A stretch of 5,593 nucleotides of DNA, taken from the NCBI GenBank assembly GCA_023430705.1, contig JAEYZJ010000360.1, positions 1 through 5,593 of the forward strand, in the 5' to 3' direction. Positions 1 through 4,786 of this stretch are shown piece by piece. The notes beneath the pieces are model-generated. The model did no database searches. It was given only the letters and a program-made list of their open reading frames with translations, and was not told the DNA's origin. This DNA comes from Pseudomonadota bacterium (GTDB lineage Bacteria; Pseudomonadota; Alphaproteobacteria; Rhizobiales; Devosiaceae). Numbering within the stretch: the stretch's first letter is position 1; every line of letters begins with the position of its first letter. A program made the position numbers and the translations under genes.

Positions 1-1
1 C

Positions 2-415
2 TTCTCGCTCGTCGCCGTGGTGATCGTGATGCTGCTGTCCCTGGCGCCGGCGATACGCATGCCCGGTGCGCTGGCGACGCAGAAGGCCGACGTGAGGGTG
101 TCGCCGATCCTTGTCGGGGACCGGCCCTCGGTAGTCTTCGTGGCCGAGGCGGGCGGCCTCCGCATCGGACAGCAGGGACAACTCGTGGCGCTCGACGCCA
201 TGCTCGGCGACGCGGCCCTGGCTCAGTCGTTGTTTGCGACAGAGGCGGACGTTCTGCTCGTTGTCGCCGAAGGCGGGCAGGAAGCGGCCTTCTTGTTCTC
301 CAGCCTTGCCGGCACGGCGGGGATCGACTCGATCCTGCAGCTGCGCCTTGATCCGGGCTGCCGCTACGTCGCCGACCCCGCCCGCGTTGGTTGCCGGCCG
401 GAGGAGCGCCTGTGA
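2..415 (+). CDS. ExbD/TolR-like membrane protein, 5' end outside window
   Basis: The reading frame is open from the window edge, so the start is missing and 137 residues are visible. The visible part begins inside a hydrophobic stretch (residues 1-18, FSLVAVVIVMLLSLAPAI), which is probably the single N-terminal membrane helix. A globular domain of about 100 residues follows. Its pattern (VVFVAEAGGLRIG, then LVALDAML, then VLLVVAEGG, then GIDSILQLRL) resembles the periplasmic ExbD/TolR fold: a strand carrying the 'display' residues, a helix, a strand with a small-residue turn, and a last helix and strand. Two cysteines near the C-terminus (about residues 120 and 131) could form a periplasmic disulfide. 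Known ExbD/TolR proteins couple proton flow through an ExbB/TolQ partner to work in the periplasm; such a partner gene would be expected upstream, outside the window. The last bases overlap the GTG start of the next gene, so the two are probably translationally coupled. The family call rests on pattern only and the similarity is distant. Confidence 0.6.
   Translation, partial: FSLVAVVIVMLLSLAPAIRMPGALATQKADVRVSPILVGDRPSVVFVAEAGGLRIGQQGQLVALDAMLGDAALAQSLFATEADVLLVVAEGGQEAAFLFSSLAGTAGIDSILQLRLDPGCRYVADPARVGCRPEERL
400..406 (+). promoter_or_regulatory. Strong ribosome binding site fixing a GTG start
   Basis: GGAGGAG lies 5 bases before GTG at 412-414. It decides the start of the second membrane gene: the GTG overlaps the TGA (413-415) of the preceding gene as GTGA. 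The only earlier in-frame start, TTG at 391, has no comparable site. Confidence 0.85.
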
Positions 416-1143
416 CGGCGCTGCGGATCGATCTCACGGTTCTGGCGGACCTCGCTGCGTCGATGTTCGCGGCCTGCTTCATGATCCTGCTGATCTTCCT
501 CAGCCTCGCCCAGCAGGCCGATGCGCCGCCGCCCCGACCGATCGAAGCGACAACGGATCTCCACGTCGTGGCGCGCCGGGTCCAAGGGCCGGGTGCGCTG
601 GTCGATCTCCTCCACGCTCATGCCGGTCGTGGGGGCACCAGCATCGACATCTTTGCCGATAGTGTCGACGTTCTGACGGACGCGGGCAGCGTAACGCTCA
701 GGCGGGGGGCGGTTGGGCCAGCGCTGGCATCTGCCCTTGAGCCGGTTCGGCTCTACGTCTTCTCCAACACCCTCTATCACGACGTTGTTGCCGCCCTGGG
801 CAACCGCGCCGTGATGGAAATGAGCGTGCCGCATGCCTTGCAGGATGCGAACGGTCGCTGGCGCACGGAATTTCTGTCGCTCGAGGCCGAGGGCGCCGAT
901 CTGAACGTGTTCCGCGAGCGGCTGGCGCAACTGCTCGAAGGCGGCACGGAGCAGGGGGCAGCGTCGGGTGGTGCCGGCGGGGGCATGCCGGCCATCGGCG
1001 CGTCGCTGCTCGAGCGGATGTCGGCGGCGCTGGCACTGGCAGCTGCTCTGGGATTCCCGCTTGCCGGACTGGCGGTGGTGGTGCTGATCGAGCGTGGCCG
1101 GCTCAGCTCTGGACAATCCGTCCCGTTCCGGGAACACTCATGA
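412..1143 (+). CDS. ExbD/TolR-like two-span membrane protein
   Basis: The protein has 243 residues, starting at a GTG backed by a near-perfect Shine-Dalgarno site. Residues about 12-33 (ADLAASMFAACFMILLIFL) form a membrane helix with an aspartate (D13) at its cytoplasmic end. This is the layout of the proton-path aspartate in ExbD, TolR and MotB. A proline-rich linker (about 37-44) leads to a domain at about 48-165. Inside it, the segment VRLYVFSNTLYHDVVAAL resembles the last strand-helix unit of the ExbD periplasmic domain. A Gly/Ala-rich linker (about 178-196) precedes a second membrane helix at about 204-226, ending in a positively charged tail. A C-terminal span is not usual for ExbD, TolR or MotB. 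It overlaps the gene before it by 4 bases and stands 20 bases before the next gene, which indicates one operon. I infer a membrane subunit of an ExbB/TolQ-driven complex. It could also be an unrelated bitopic protein with a chance TolR-like helix. Confidence 0.6.
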   Translation: MTALRIDLTVLADLAASMFAACFMILLIFLSLAQQADAPPPRPIEATTDLHVVARRVQGPGALVDLLHAHAGRGGTSIDIFADSVDVLTDAGSVTLRRGAVGPALASALEPVRLYVFSNTLYHDVVAALGNRAVMEMSVPHALQDANGRWRTEFLSLEAEGADLNVFRERLAQLLEGGTEQGAASGGAGGGMPAIGASLLERMSAALALAAALGFPLAGLAVVVLIERGRLSSGQSVPFREHS

Positions 1144-1163
1144 AAACCTGATGGAGCGAGCCA

Positions 1164-1451
1164 ATGGTCGACCCGATCCAGCGTACCAGCAGCGTTCCCG
1201 TGCCGGCGGTCCAGACCGCCCAGGCCGTGCAGGATCCTCTACCGGTTGGTTCGTCGCGGGAGCAGGAGCGCGTCGGCAAGGACATTCGCGAGGATGACCG
1301 GGAGGACGCAACGGCCGCCTTCGAGGAATATCTCAACGACACCGCGATCCTAACGCTCGAAAAGAACAGGCAAAGCCAGCCTGCTGATGCGGCGGCAGAG
1401 ATAGAGGCGGGCAGCGTGTACTCACAGCCCGGCCACAAGACGCCAGTCTGA
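1164..1451 (+). CDS. Hypothetical 95-aa charged soluble protein
   Basis: I do not recognise this protein. It begins at ATG 1164, with GGAG (1153-1156) seven bases upstream, and follows the membrane gene by 20 bases, so it is probably the last gene of the same operon. The first 30 residues are rich in Val, Pro, Gln and Ala and look disordered. Residues about 31-48 are very acidic and basic by turns (SREQERVGKDIREDDRED). A short amphipathic helix follows (about 49-68, AAFEEYLNDTAILTLEKN), then an Ala/Glu-rich segment and a polar tail ending in HKTPV. There is no signal peptide or membrane span. A disordered start followed by one helix is what small injectisome parts or secreted proteins can look like. 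However, I see no match to the SctI rod, YscX, YscY or translocators, so the function is unknown. Its stop lies 3 bases from the stop of the facing chaperone gene. Confidence 0.6.
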   Translation: MVDPIQRTSSVPVPAVQTAQAVQDPLPVGSSREQERVGKDIREDDREDATAAFEEYLNDTAILTLEKNRQSQPADAAAEIEAGSVYSQPGHKTPV

Positions 1452-1454
1452 CGG

Positions 1455-1832
1455 TCAGGCGATTGCGGCCCCCGCCGCGAAGATCTGCTGCATGCAGGTC
1501 TCGAGCACTGGCAGGCTTATCTCGCCATCATCGATGCTCACGACGAACATGGCTTCGCCGTGGCGCGTCAGGCCGGTCGAGAGGAATCGCTCTGTGGTCA
1601 TGTCCGGACCGGCAAGTGCCAGCAGGCGCGCCTCGATTTCCTGATCGAGCCGGTGTGGACGGACCGCGAGGCTGACCAGCGTCCGCTCGCCGTCGCTCGC
1701 CGAGGTAAGGGTCAGCGTGCCGGATCGTTCGAACACGAAGCTGTAGCTGCCGTCGGGCGCCGGCGTCAGCGGCACGCCAAGGCTGCCGGCGAAGGCCTCG
1801 ATCGCCTGCAGTGCCTGATTTGAGAATGCCAA
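1455..1832 (-). CDS. sycN: SycN-like type III secretion chaperone
   Basis: This is a 125-residue acidic protein of the size and fold pattern of class I type III chaperones (SycN/CesT group). Such proteins are cytoplasmic dimers that bind the N-terminus of one export substrate. The order is helix 1 (about 4-19, ending in SLGVP), strands with FVFERSGTLTL (about 32-42) and LVSLAV (about 52-57), a helix (about 60-75), strand MFVVSI (about 95-100), then a DDG turn and LPVLETCMQQIF as the last helix. From memory, Yersinia SycN shows the same marks: LGVP near the start, SGTL, FVSLDE and LPLLHQAFEQLL. The start is TTG at 1832: a TAG stop sits directly upstream in frame (1833-1835) and GGAAGG (1841-1846) is 8 bases away. 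The gene follows sctW by 16 bases, as sycN follows yopN-tyeA in Yersinia, so SctW is the likely client. It could instead serve another substrate. Confidence 0.8.
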   Translation of the reverse strand: MAFSNQALQAIEAFAGSLGVPLTPAPDGSYSFVFERSGTLTLTSASDGERTLVSLAVRPHRLDQEIEARLLALAGPDMTTERFLSTGLTRHGEAMFVVSIDDGEISLPVLETCMQQIFAAGAAIA

Positions 1833-1840
1833 CTATCGCA

Positions 1841-1846
1841 CCTTCC
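1841..1846 (-). promoter_or_regulatory. Ribosome binding site supporting a TTG start
   Basis: On the minus strand GGAAGG lies 8 bases before TTG 1832. An in-frame TAG immediately before the TTG rules out any longer form. No ATG or GTG near the expected N-terminus offers an alternative. Confidence 0.65.
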
Positions 1847-1848
1847 GG

Positions 1849-3051
1849 CTAATGCTGAGGGGCGCCTTCGCCCACGCGACCTGCGTAATCGGCCTCCTCC
1901 TCCTCGACAAGTTCGTCGAGCATCGTCATGAGCGCCGTACGCTGCTGAAGCCGTGCCTGCGGATGCGGCATCACCTCGTCCGGCAATTCGCCGTGCATGC
2001 CCCGCAACCCGTTGGCGAAGGCGAGTTGGCTCGCGATCGAGCAGGCGACGTAGCGCTGCAGTACCGCGCGCGCATCCCCGGGGCCGGCGGCCGGGTTCGA
2101 GGCAAAGAGCAGCATCCGTTCCGCCACATCGACCTCGGTGCCTTGTGGTTGCTCACCGGGCGCCAGCTGGCGGTCGGTGGTCCTGACGAGGTCGAATGCC
2201 ATGCTGACGGCGCTCTGCATCAGCTTGAGCTTGCTCAGTTCGGTGAGGAGGCTGTGGAGATAGGTCGGGTCGGTCGATGGACCGGTGCTGGCGAGATCCT
2301 GGCCGGCGACGGACATGAACAGGCTCACCACCTCGTCGAAGTTCTTCATCATGTCGAAACGCTGGAAGGCCTGAAACAGCTGGCCCATGCTGCGGGTCTC
2401 GCGCAGCAGCGAGCGATAAGCCTCACGCACAGCAGCGGGGTCGGTCTCGAGCGTAACCGTCGCCTGTGCTGCTTCCTTGGCCGAGGCGAGGCCGGCGCGC
2501 ACTTCCCGCCCGAGGTCGCCCTTGCTGAATTCTCCATGCGCTTCTTCGAGCAGCATCATGAAGTCTTCGCTGGCGCCGGTTGTCGCGAAGAACTCGCGAG
2601 CGATGTCGAGGCCGGCGAACTGGTGCGTCACGTCGCCGTCGAACTGCTGCAGCGCCTTGAGGATATCGTCCTTGGTGACCCCGCCGCCGCTGCCGCCCTC
2701 GTTCATCAGGCGCTCGAAGGTCTCGAGCTGCTCGACGAGAGTGCGCAACTGCGCCTCCCGCGGCATGTCCGGCAGCTTGTCGTAATAGTCGGCGATGCGC
2801 GCCAGGGCCTCCAGCGTGGCTCCGGCGCCCTGACGCACCTCGCGTCTGTCGAGGCTGCGCTTGTCGGCGCGATGAGCCACCGACATGCCCAGTTCCTCCG
2901 ACGCGTCCTGAAGCTTGGAGGCCTCGGTGCTGGTGGCCACCTGCTCGCCGCGATAGCTGCCCCGAACCTCGCGGGCAATCTCCGCGCCCGTGGGCGAGGT
3001 GACGTTGAGCGCGGCAATGTTCTGACGCAGGGTCTCGATCGAACCGGACAT
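1849..3051 (-). CDS. sctW: SctW gatekeeper of type III secretion (YopN-TyeA/HrpJ type)
   Basis: SctW proteins sit at the cytoplasmic face of the injectisome export gate. They hold back effectors until translocators are out or host contact occurs. The 400-residue protein has the single-chain architecture in which YopN-like and TyeA-like parts are fused, as in MxiC, InvE and HrpJ. Residues 1-60 are polar and likely carry the secretion and chaperone-binding signals. Residues about 75-195 are helical (YYDKLPDMPREAQL, then DLGREVRAGLASA). Residues about 208-292 hold the most typical stretch: EAYRSLL, then FDEVVSLFMSVAGQDLAS, a GPSTDP turn and LHSLLTELSKL. The tail, about 307-388, matches the TyeA-like end, closing in LDELVEEEE. 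ATG 3051 gives the expected family length, although its upstream site (GAGCGAGA) is modest. The stop is TAG. A SycN-like chaperone gene follows after 16 bases. A separate promoter is likely, because a terminator-like hairpin lies between this gene and the needle gene upstream. Confidence 0.93.
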   Translation of the reverse strand: MSGSIETLRQNIAALNVTSPTGAEIAREVRGSYRGEQVATSTEASKLQDASEELGMSVAHRADKRSLDRREVRQGAGATLEALARIADYYDKLPDMPREAQLRTLVEQLETFERLMNEGGSGGGVTKDDILKALQQFDGDVTHQFAGLDIAREFFATTGASEDFMMLLEEAHGEFSKGDLGREVRAGLASAKEAAQATVTLETDPAAVREAYRSLLRETRSMGQLFQAFQRFDMMKNFDEVVSLFMSVAGQDLASTGPSTDPTYLHSLLTELSKLKLMQSAVSMAFDLVRTTDRQLAPGEQPQGTEVDVAERMLLFASNPAAGPGDARAVLQRYVACSIASQLAFANGLRGMHGELPDEVMPHPQARLQQRTALMTMLDELVEEEEADYAGRVGEGAPQH

Positions 3052-3102
3052 GGTCTCGCTCAGGACGGTGAACGCCGGACGCTAGCACGCGACCCATCCG
3101 GG

Positions 3103-3141
3103 TCAGTCATCTATATGACAGCACGCCGTGCTGAATGACAG
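3103..3141 (-). promoter_or_regulatory. Palindrome-rich candidate promoter/operator of sctW
   Basis: The segment holds a perfect palindrome with 7-base arms around one base (CAGCACG-C-CGTGCTG, 3119-3133). It is flanked by two identical copies of ATGACAG (3115-3121 and 3135-3141), whose starts are 20 bases apart, about two helix turns. A third, inverted copy of the core (GTCAT, 3106-3110) lies next to it. On the minus strand a TATAGA hexamer (3110-3115) could be a -10 box. The best -35 candidate, CTGTCA (3136-3141), is 20 bases away, longer than ideal, as in promoters that need an activator. The repeats are seen directly; their role is inferred. Confidence 0.4.
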
Positions 3142-3142
3142 A

Positions 3143-3168
3143 AGGCACATCCGCTGGCGGATGTGCCT
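3143..3168 (-). terminator. Hairpin terminator after the needle gene
   Basis: A perfect 12-base inverted repeat (AGGCACATCCGC / GCGGATGTGCCT) surrounds a 2-base loop, or 11 pairs with a 4-base loop. It stands 24 bases after the sctF stop. On the minus strand the stem is followed by TTCTGTCATT, a broken T tract. It most likely ends the regulator-chaperone-needle transcript, or thins it before sctW. On the plus strand no T tract follows. Confidence 0.7.
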
Positions 3169-3192
3169 CTCAATTCTGGCAGGGCGAAGCGC

Positions 3193-3510
3193 TCAGGCGA
3201 CGTTGCGTGCGATCGACTTGAGCGTGTCCGCAACCGTCTTGAGCATGTTCGTGCGCAGGTTGCTGATCGCCGACCAGGTGTTCATCGCCATCTGCATGGA
3301 GAACATCTTCTCGGTATCGGAGAGGTTGGCGTTGGCCTCGATCTCGCGAATGTCGTCTTCGACCTCGGCCATCTGCTCCTGCAACTGCTTCTGCCGCCAG
3401 ATCAGGTCAAATCCGTTCTTGTTGACGTAGTTGCCCGGAGGGCCACCCGCGCCCCACGCGGTCTCCGTTCCAATGAGAGTTCCGTTCCAGGTACTAACAG
3501 TATCTACCAT
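3193..3510 (-). CDS. sctF: SctF, type III secretion needle subunit
   Basis: SctF subunits are exported and polymerise into the hollow needle through which effectors pass. The 105-residue protein ends in the family's diagnostic region. Residues about 72-104 (MQMAMNTWSAISNLRTN, then MLKTVADTLKSIARNV) match the YscF-type layout of LQ..INKWS...N..S, then an amphipathic helix with D..K.I to the C-terminus. The middle (about 37-60) is a charged helix (RQKQLQEQMAEVEDDIREIE), followed by a loop and the conserved final helix. Known needle subunits have about 80-90 residues. This one carries about 20 extra residues at the front, rich in Gly, Thr and Trp (GTETAWGAGGPPGNYV). There is no Sec signal peptide, as expected for type III export. 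ATG 3510 has GGGGGA (3515-3520) just upstream and lies one base after the stop of the chaperone gene, so the two are translated together. An alternative is an inner-rod-like protein, but the needle fits better. Confidence 0.85.
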   Translation of the reverse strand: MVDTVSTWNGTLIGTETAWGAGGPPGNYVNKNGFDLIWRQKQLQEQMAEVEDDIREIEANANLSDTEKMFSMQMAMNTWSAISNLRTNMLKTVADTLKSIARNVA

Positions 3511-3511
3511 G

Positions 3512-3802
3512 TCATTCCCCCATATTGCCGGAAGGAGACTCGCGCGCCTCGCTCGGTACTGAAGTCATTAGTGAAGAAATATCTATCATGACAGTCTCGG
3601 CAGCCGCAAGCGCGTCCAGAAGTGCTGCGTTGCGCTCGTACTCGCCGGGCGGCAGTCCGCCCGAGAGCTTGCCGGATACCTCCCTTGCCAGCTGGCCGAG
3701 GCGCGAGATGCTGGCGGCCGCAATGTCGGGCCCCTCTGGTCCGCGCAACTTCTCACCCAGGTCGGTGAAATCGAAAGTCTCTGCACTGGTATCCCGATTC
3801 AT
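3512..3802 (-). CDS. YscE-like small needle chaperone
   Basis: This is a 96-residue acidic, helical protein with no signal or membrane span. Residues about 28-75 look like the YscE/PscE family, whose members pair with a YscG-type partner to stop needle subunits polymerising in the cytoplasm. Here the helix SISRLGQLAREVSGKL is followed by a GGLPPGEY turn and a second helix (ERNAALLDALAAAETVM). Yersinia YscE and Pseudomonas PscE show the same helix, a short turn with a Tyr, then a second helix of Ala and Leu. The family is usually 65-90 residues; here both ends are longer and polar. ATG 3802 has GAGAGA upstream and follows the regulator gene by 19 bases; its TGA is one base from the needle ATG. 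Position directly before sctF supports the call. No YscG-like partner is seen in the window. The symbol is left blank because SctE is used for a translocator. Confidence 0.65.
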   Translation of the reverse strand: MNRDTSAETFDFTDLGEKLRGPEGPDIAAASISRLGQLAREVSGKLSGGLPPGEYERNAALLDALAAAETVMIDISSLMTSVPSEARESPSGNMGE

Positions 3803-3821
3803 CAGGTCTCTCTTTCAGTAG

Positions 3822-4526
3822 TCAGGCAAGTCCGTCGTCGAGTGCTATGGCCTCGAGGCTGTCGCGATCGAGTATCAGGATGTTGCGGTCGCGAATGGCG
3901 ATCCAGCCCTCCCGTTCCCATGACTTGAGAGCCCGATTGACGTTGCCGCGCGCCCCGCGCGCCATGAGGCCGAGATCGGACTGGGTCACGAAGGAGCCGA
4001 CCTGCAGCACCTGCCGGCCTGACCTGTCGATCCGGTCGCCGAGACCATCGGCGACGCGCAGCAGGCACTGCGACAGGCGCGCCTGAAGGGTCTTCAATCC
4101 CAGGATGCGGGTCAACAAGATGTAGGAGCGGTAGCGTTGCGCCACGGTTCGCGCCAGCGCCTCACCCAGCGCGGGATAGCGCGAGCGCAGCGACCGGAAG
4201 GTACCCGCCGGTATGCAGTAGACCGAACTGGTGCCAATCGAGGTGACCATGTCCGCGTGCTGGCCGTCCTCGAAGATGCCCAGTTCACCGAAGCTCTGCC
4301 CCGCCGCCAGTACCCCGAACAGGATCGGAGAGCCATCCTCGAGCAGGTACGACAGCCGCACATGACCCGACCGGACGAAGTAGAGATGGCTCGCATCGTC
4401 GTCCTGCAGGTAGACGAACTCGTTCGGGGCAAGCAGGCGATACGTGGTGGCAGCATCCAGAGCGGCCTCGGTTTCTGCATCGAGACCGCCAAAACTGGAC
4501 GCACGGAAGTGCGGTAATGTGCTCAG
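3822..4526 (-). CDS. Crp/Fnr-family transcription regulator, non-standard start
   Basis: Residue numbers assume initiation at CTG 4526 (234 aa). An N-terminal cyclic-nucleotide-binding barrel spans about 15-115, including APNEFVYLQDDDASHLYFV, RSGHVRLSYLLEDGS and the cassette FGELGIFEDGQ (79-89). A dimer helix follows (about 118-160). A winged HTH lies at about 175-225, with the recognition region TQSDLGLMARGARGNVNRAL and the closing ILILDRDSLEAI. The Fnr iron-sulfur cysteine cluster is absent. The frame is open back to TAA 4578-4580, yet no ATG, GTG or TTG occurs before GTG 4361, which would delete half the barrel. Candidate starts are therefore CTG 4526 (giving MSTLPHF, a natural Crp-like N-terminus) or ATC 4538, with GGGGA six bases upstream. 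Against E. coli CRP, the cAMP phosphate contacts Arg82-Ser83 are Ala-Asp here, and DNA-contact Glu181 is Gly. It leads the needle block and diverges from sctD, so it probably regulates the system. The family call is firm; the start is not. Confidence 0.85.
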   Translation of the reverse strand: MSTLPHFRASSFGGLDAETEAALDAATTYRLLAPNEFVYLQDDDASHLYFVRSGHVRLSYLLEDGSPILFGVLAAGQSFGELGIFEDGQHADMVTSIGTSSVYCIPAGTFRSLRSRYPALGEALARTVAQRYRSYILLTRILGLKTLQARLSQCLLRVADGLGDRIDRSGRQVLQVGSFVTQSDLGLMARGARGNVNRALKSWEREGWIAIRDRNILILDRDSLEAIALDDGLA

Positions 4527-4614
4527 CCGACTGTAGATATTGTGTCCCCAGATGCCGCTGGCGTAGGCAAGTCCACCTTACAGTTGCGGCACCAACATAT
4601 TCACCACATTACCG
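4512..4614. repeat. 10-base inverted repeat across the divergent region
   Basis: CGGTAATGTG (4512-4521) and its exact reverse complement CACATTACCG (4605-4614) are separated by 83 bases. One copy falls at the start of the regulator reading frame and the other within the 4600-4624 palindrome. Such spaced copies can be paired binding sites for one protein. The exact match is seen; the role is inferred. Confidence 0.45.
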
Positions 4615-4624
4615 AAGATGTGAA
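4600..4624. promoter_or_regulatory. Candidate operator with TTCAC/GTGAA arms
   Basis: TTCAC (4600-4604) and GTGAA (4620-4624) are 15 bases apart, with CACAT (4605-4609) and ATGTG (4618-4622) as inner arms, giving nested symmetry. Its size and two-fold form fit a dimeric regulator such as the adjacent Crp/Fnr protein. Binding is inferred only. Confidence 0.4.
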
Positions 4625-4663
4625 AAGCGCGGTGCGCCGGTCGGGAAAAATAGTGAAAGGATT

Positions 4664-4686
4664 TGTGAGGATCGCGGATCCACACA
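4664..4686. promoter_or_regulatory. 23-base near-perfect palindrome, candidate operator of sctD
   Basis: TGTGAGGATC and GATCCACACA are 10-base arms around GCG, with a single mismatched pair. Outer TGTG/CACA words recall Crp-type sites, although the inner GGATC/GATCC is not part of the E. coli consensus. Its centre lies about 70 bases before the start point predicted from the promoter at 4710-4739, a spacing used by Crp-type activators. Confidence 0.5.
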
Positions 4687-4709
4687 TGCGAATCTGGGGA
4701 AAACCACTG

Positions 4710-4739
4710 TTGATTCTCCTAGAAATCCTGTCCTATAGC
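4710..4739 (+). promoter_or_regulatory. Candidate sigma70-type promoter of sctD
   Basis: TTGATT (4710-4715) and TATAGC (4734-4739) are separated by 18 bases. This places a start point near 4746 and a leader of about 47 bases before sctD. Each hexamer matches the consensus at four of six positions, so activator help is plausible. Confidence 0.5.
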
Positions 4740-4782
4740 GCTGAAGTGGACGGGGCGCGCAGGGCGCAGCTGCGCGACTGGT

Positions 4783-4786
4783 GGAG
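4783..4786 (+). promoter_or_regulatory. Ribosome binding site of sctD
   Basis: GGAG within GGTGGAGC lies 6 bases before ATG 4793 and supports that ATG as the start of sctD. Confidence 0.75.

Noticed and set aside
364..1137. 257-codon open frame on the minus strand
   Set aside because: It is antisense to the ExbD-like gene, with a very Arg/His-rich translation and no supporting ribosome site. The plus-strand gene has a strong site and membrane helices.
1852..3138. 428-codon open frame on the plus strand
   Set aside because: It is antisense to sctW across its whole length. The translation is rich in His, Leu, Gly and Arg without recognisable domains, as expected from the complement of a high-GC gene, whereas sctW has clear family motifs.
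3143..3168. CRISPR repeat or mobile-element end
   Set aside because: The inverted repeat is single, tightly looped and placed just after a stop codon. There are no further copies, target duplications or transposase, so a terminator explains it.
3128..3591. Plus-strand frames across the needle region (100 and 142 codons)
   Set aside because: They lie antisense to sctF and cross the terminator hairpin, and their translations have no domain.
3525..3821. 98-codon plus-strand frame opposite the YscE-like gene
   Set aside because: The minus-strand frame has the right spacing to both neighbours, a ribosome site and family-like helices. The plus frame is a Ser/Pro/Arg-rich shadow.
3822..4361. GTG 4361 as start of the Crp/Fnr gene (179 aa)
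   Set aside because: It would remove the first strands of the cyclic-nucleotide-binding barrel, which are plainly encoded in the same frame upstream. GTG 4361 is an internal valine.
4664..4686. Standard E. coli Crp site (TGTGA-N6-TCACA) or Fnr box (TTGAT-N4-ATCAA)
   Set aside because: The palindrome has TGTGA on one side but not TCACA at the right spacing on the other, and no TTGAT/ATCAA pair is present. It is kept only as a candidate operator of unknown protein.
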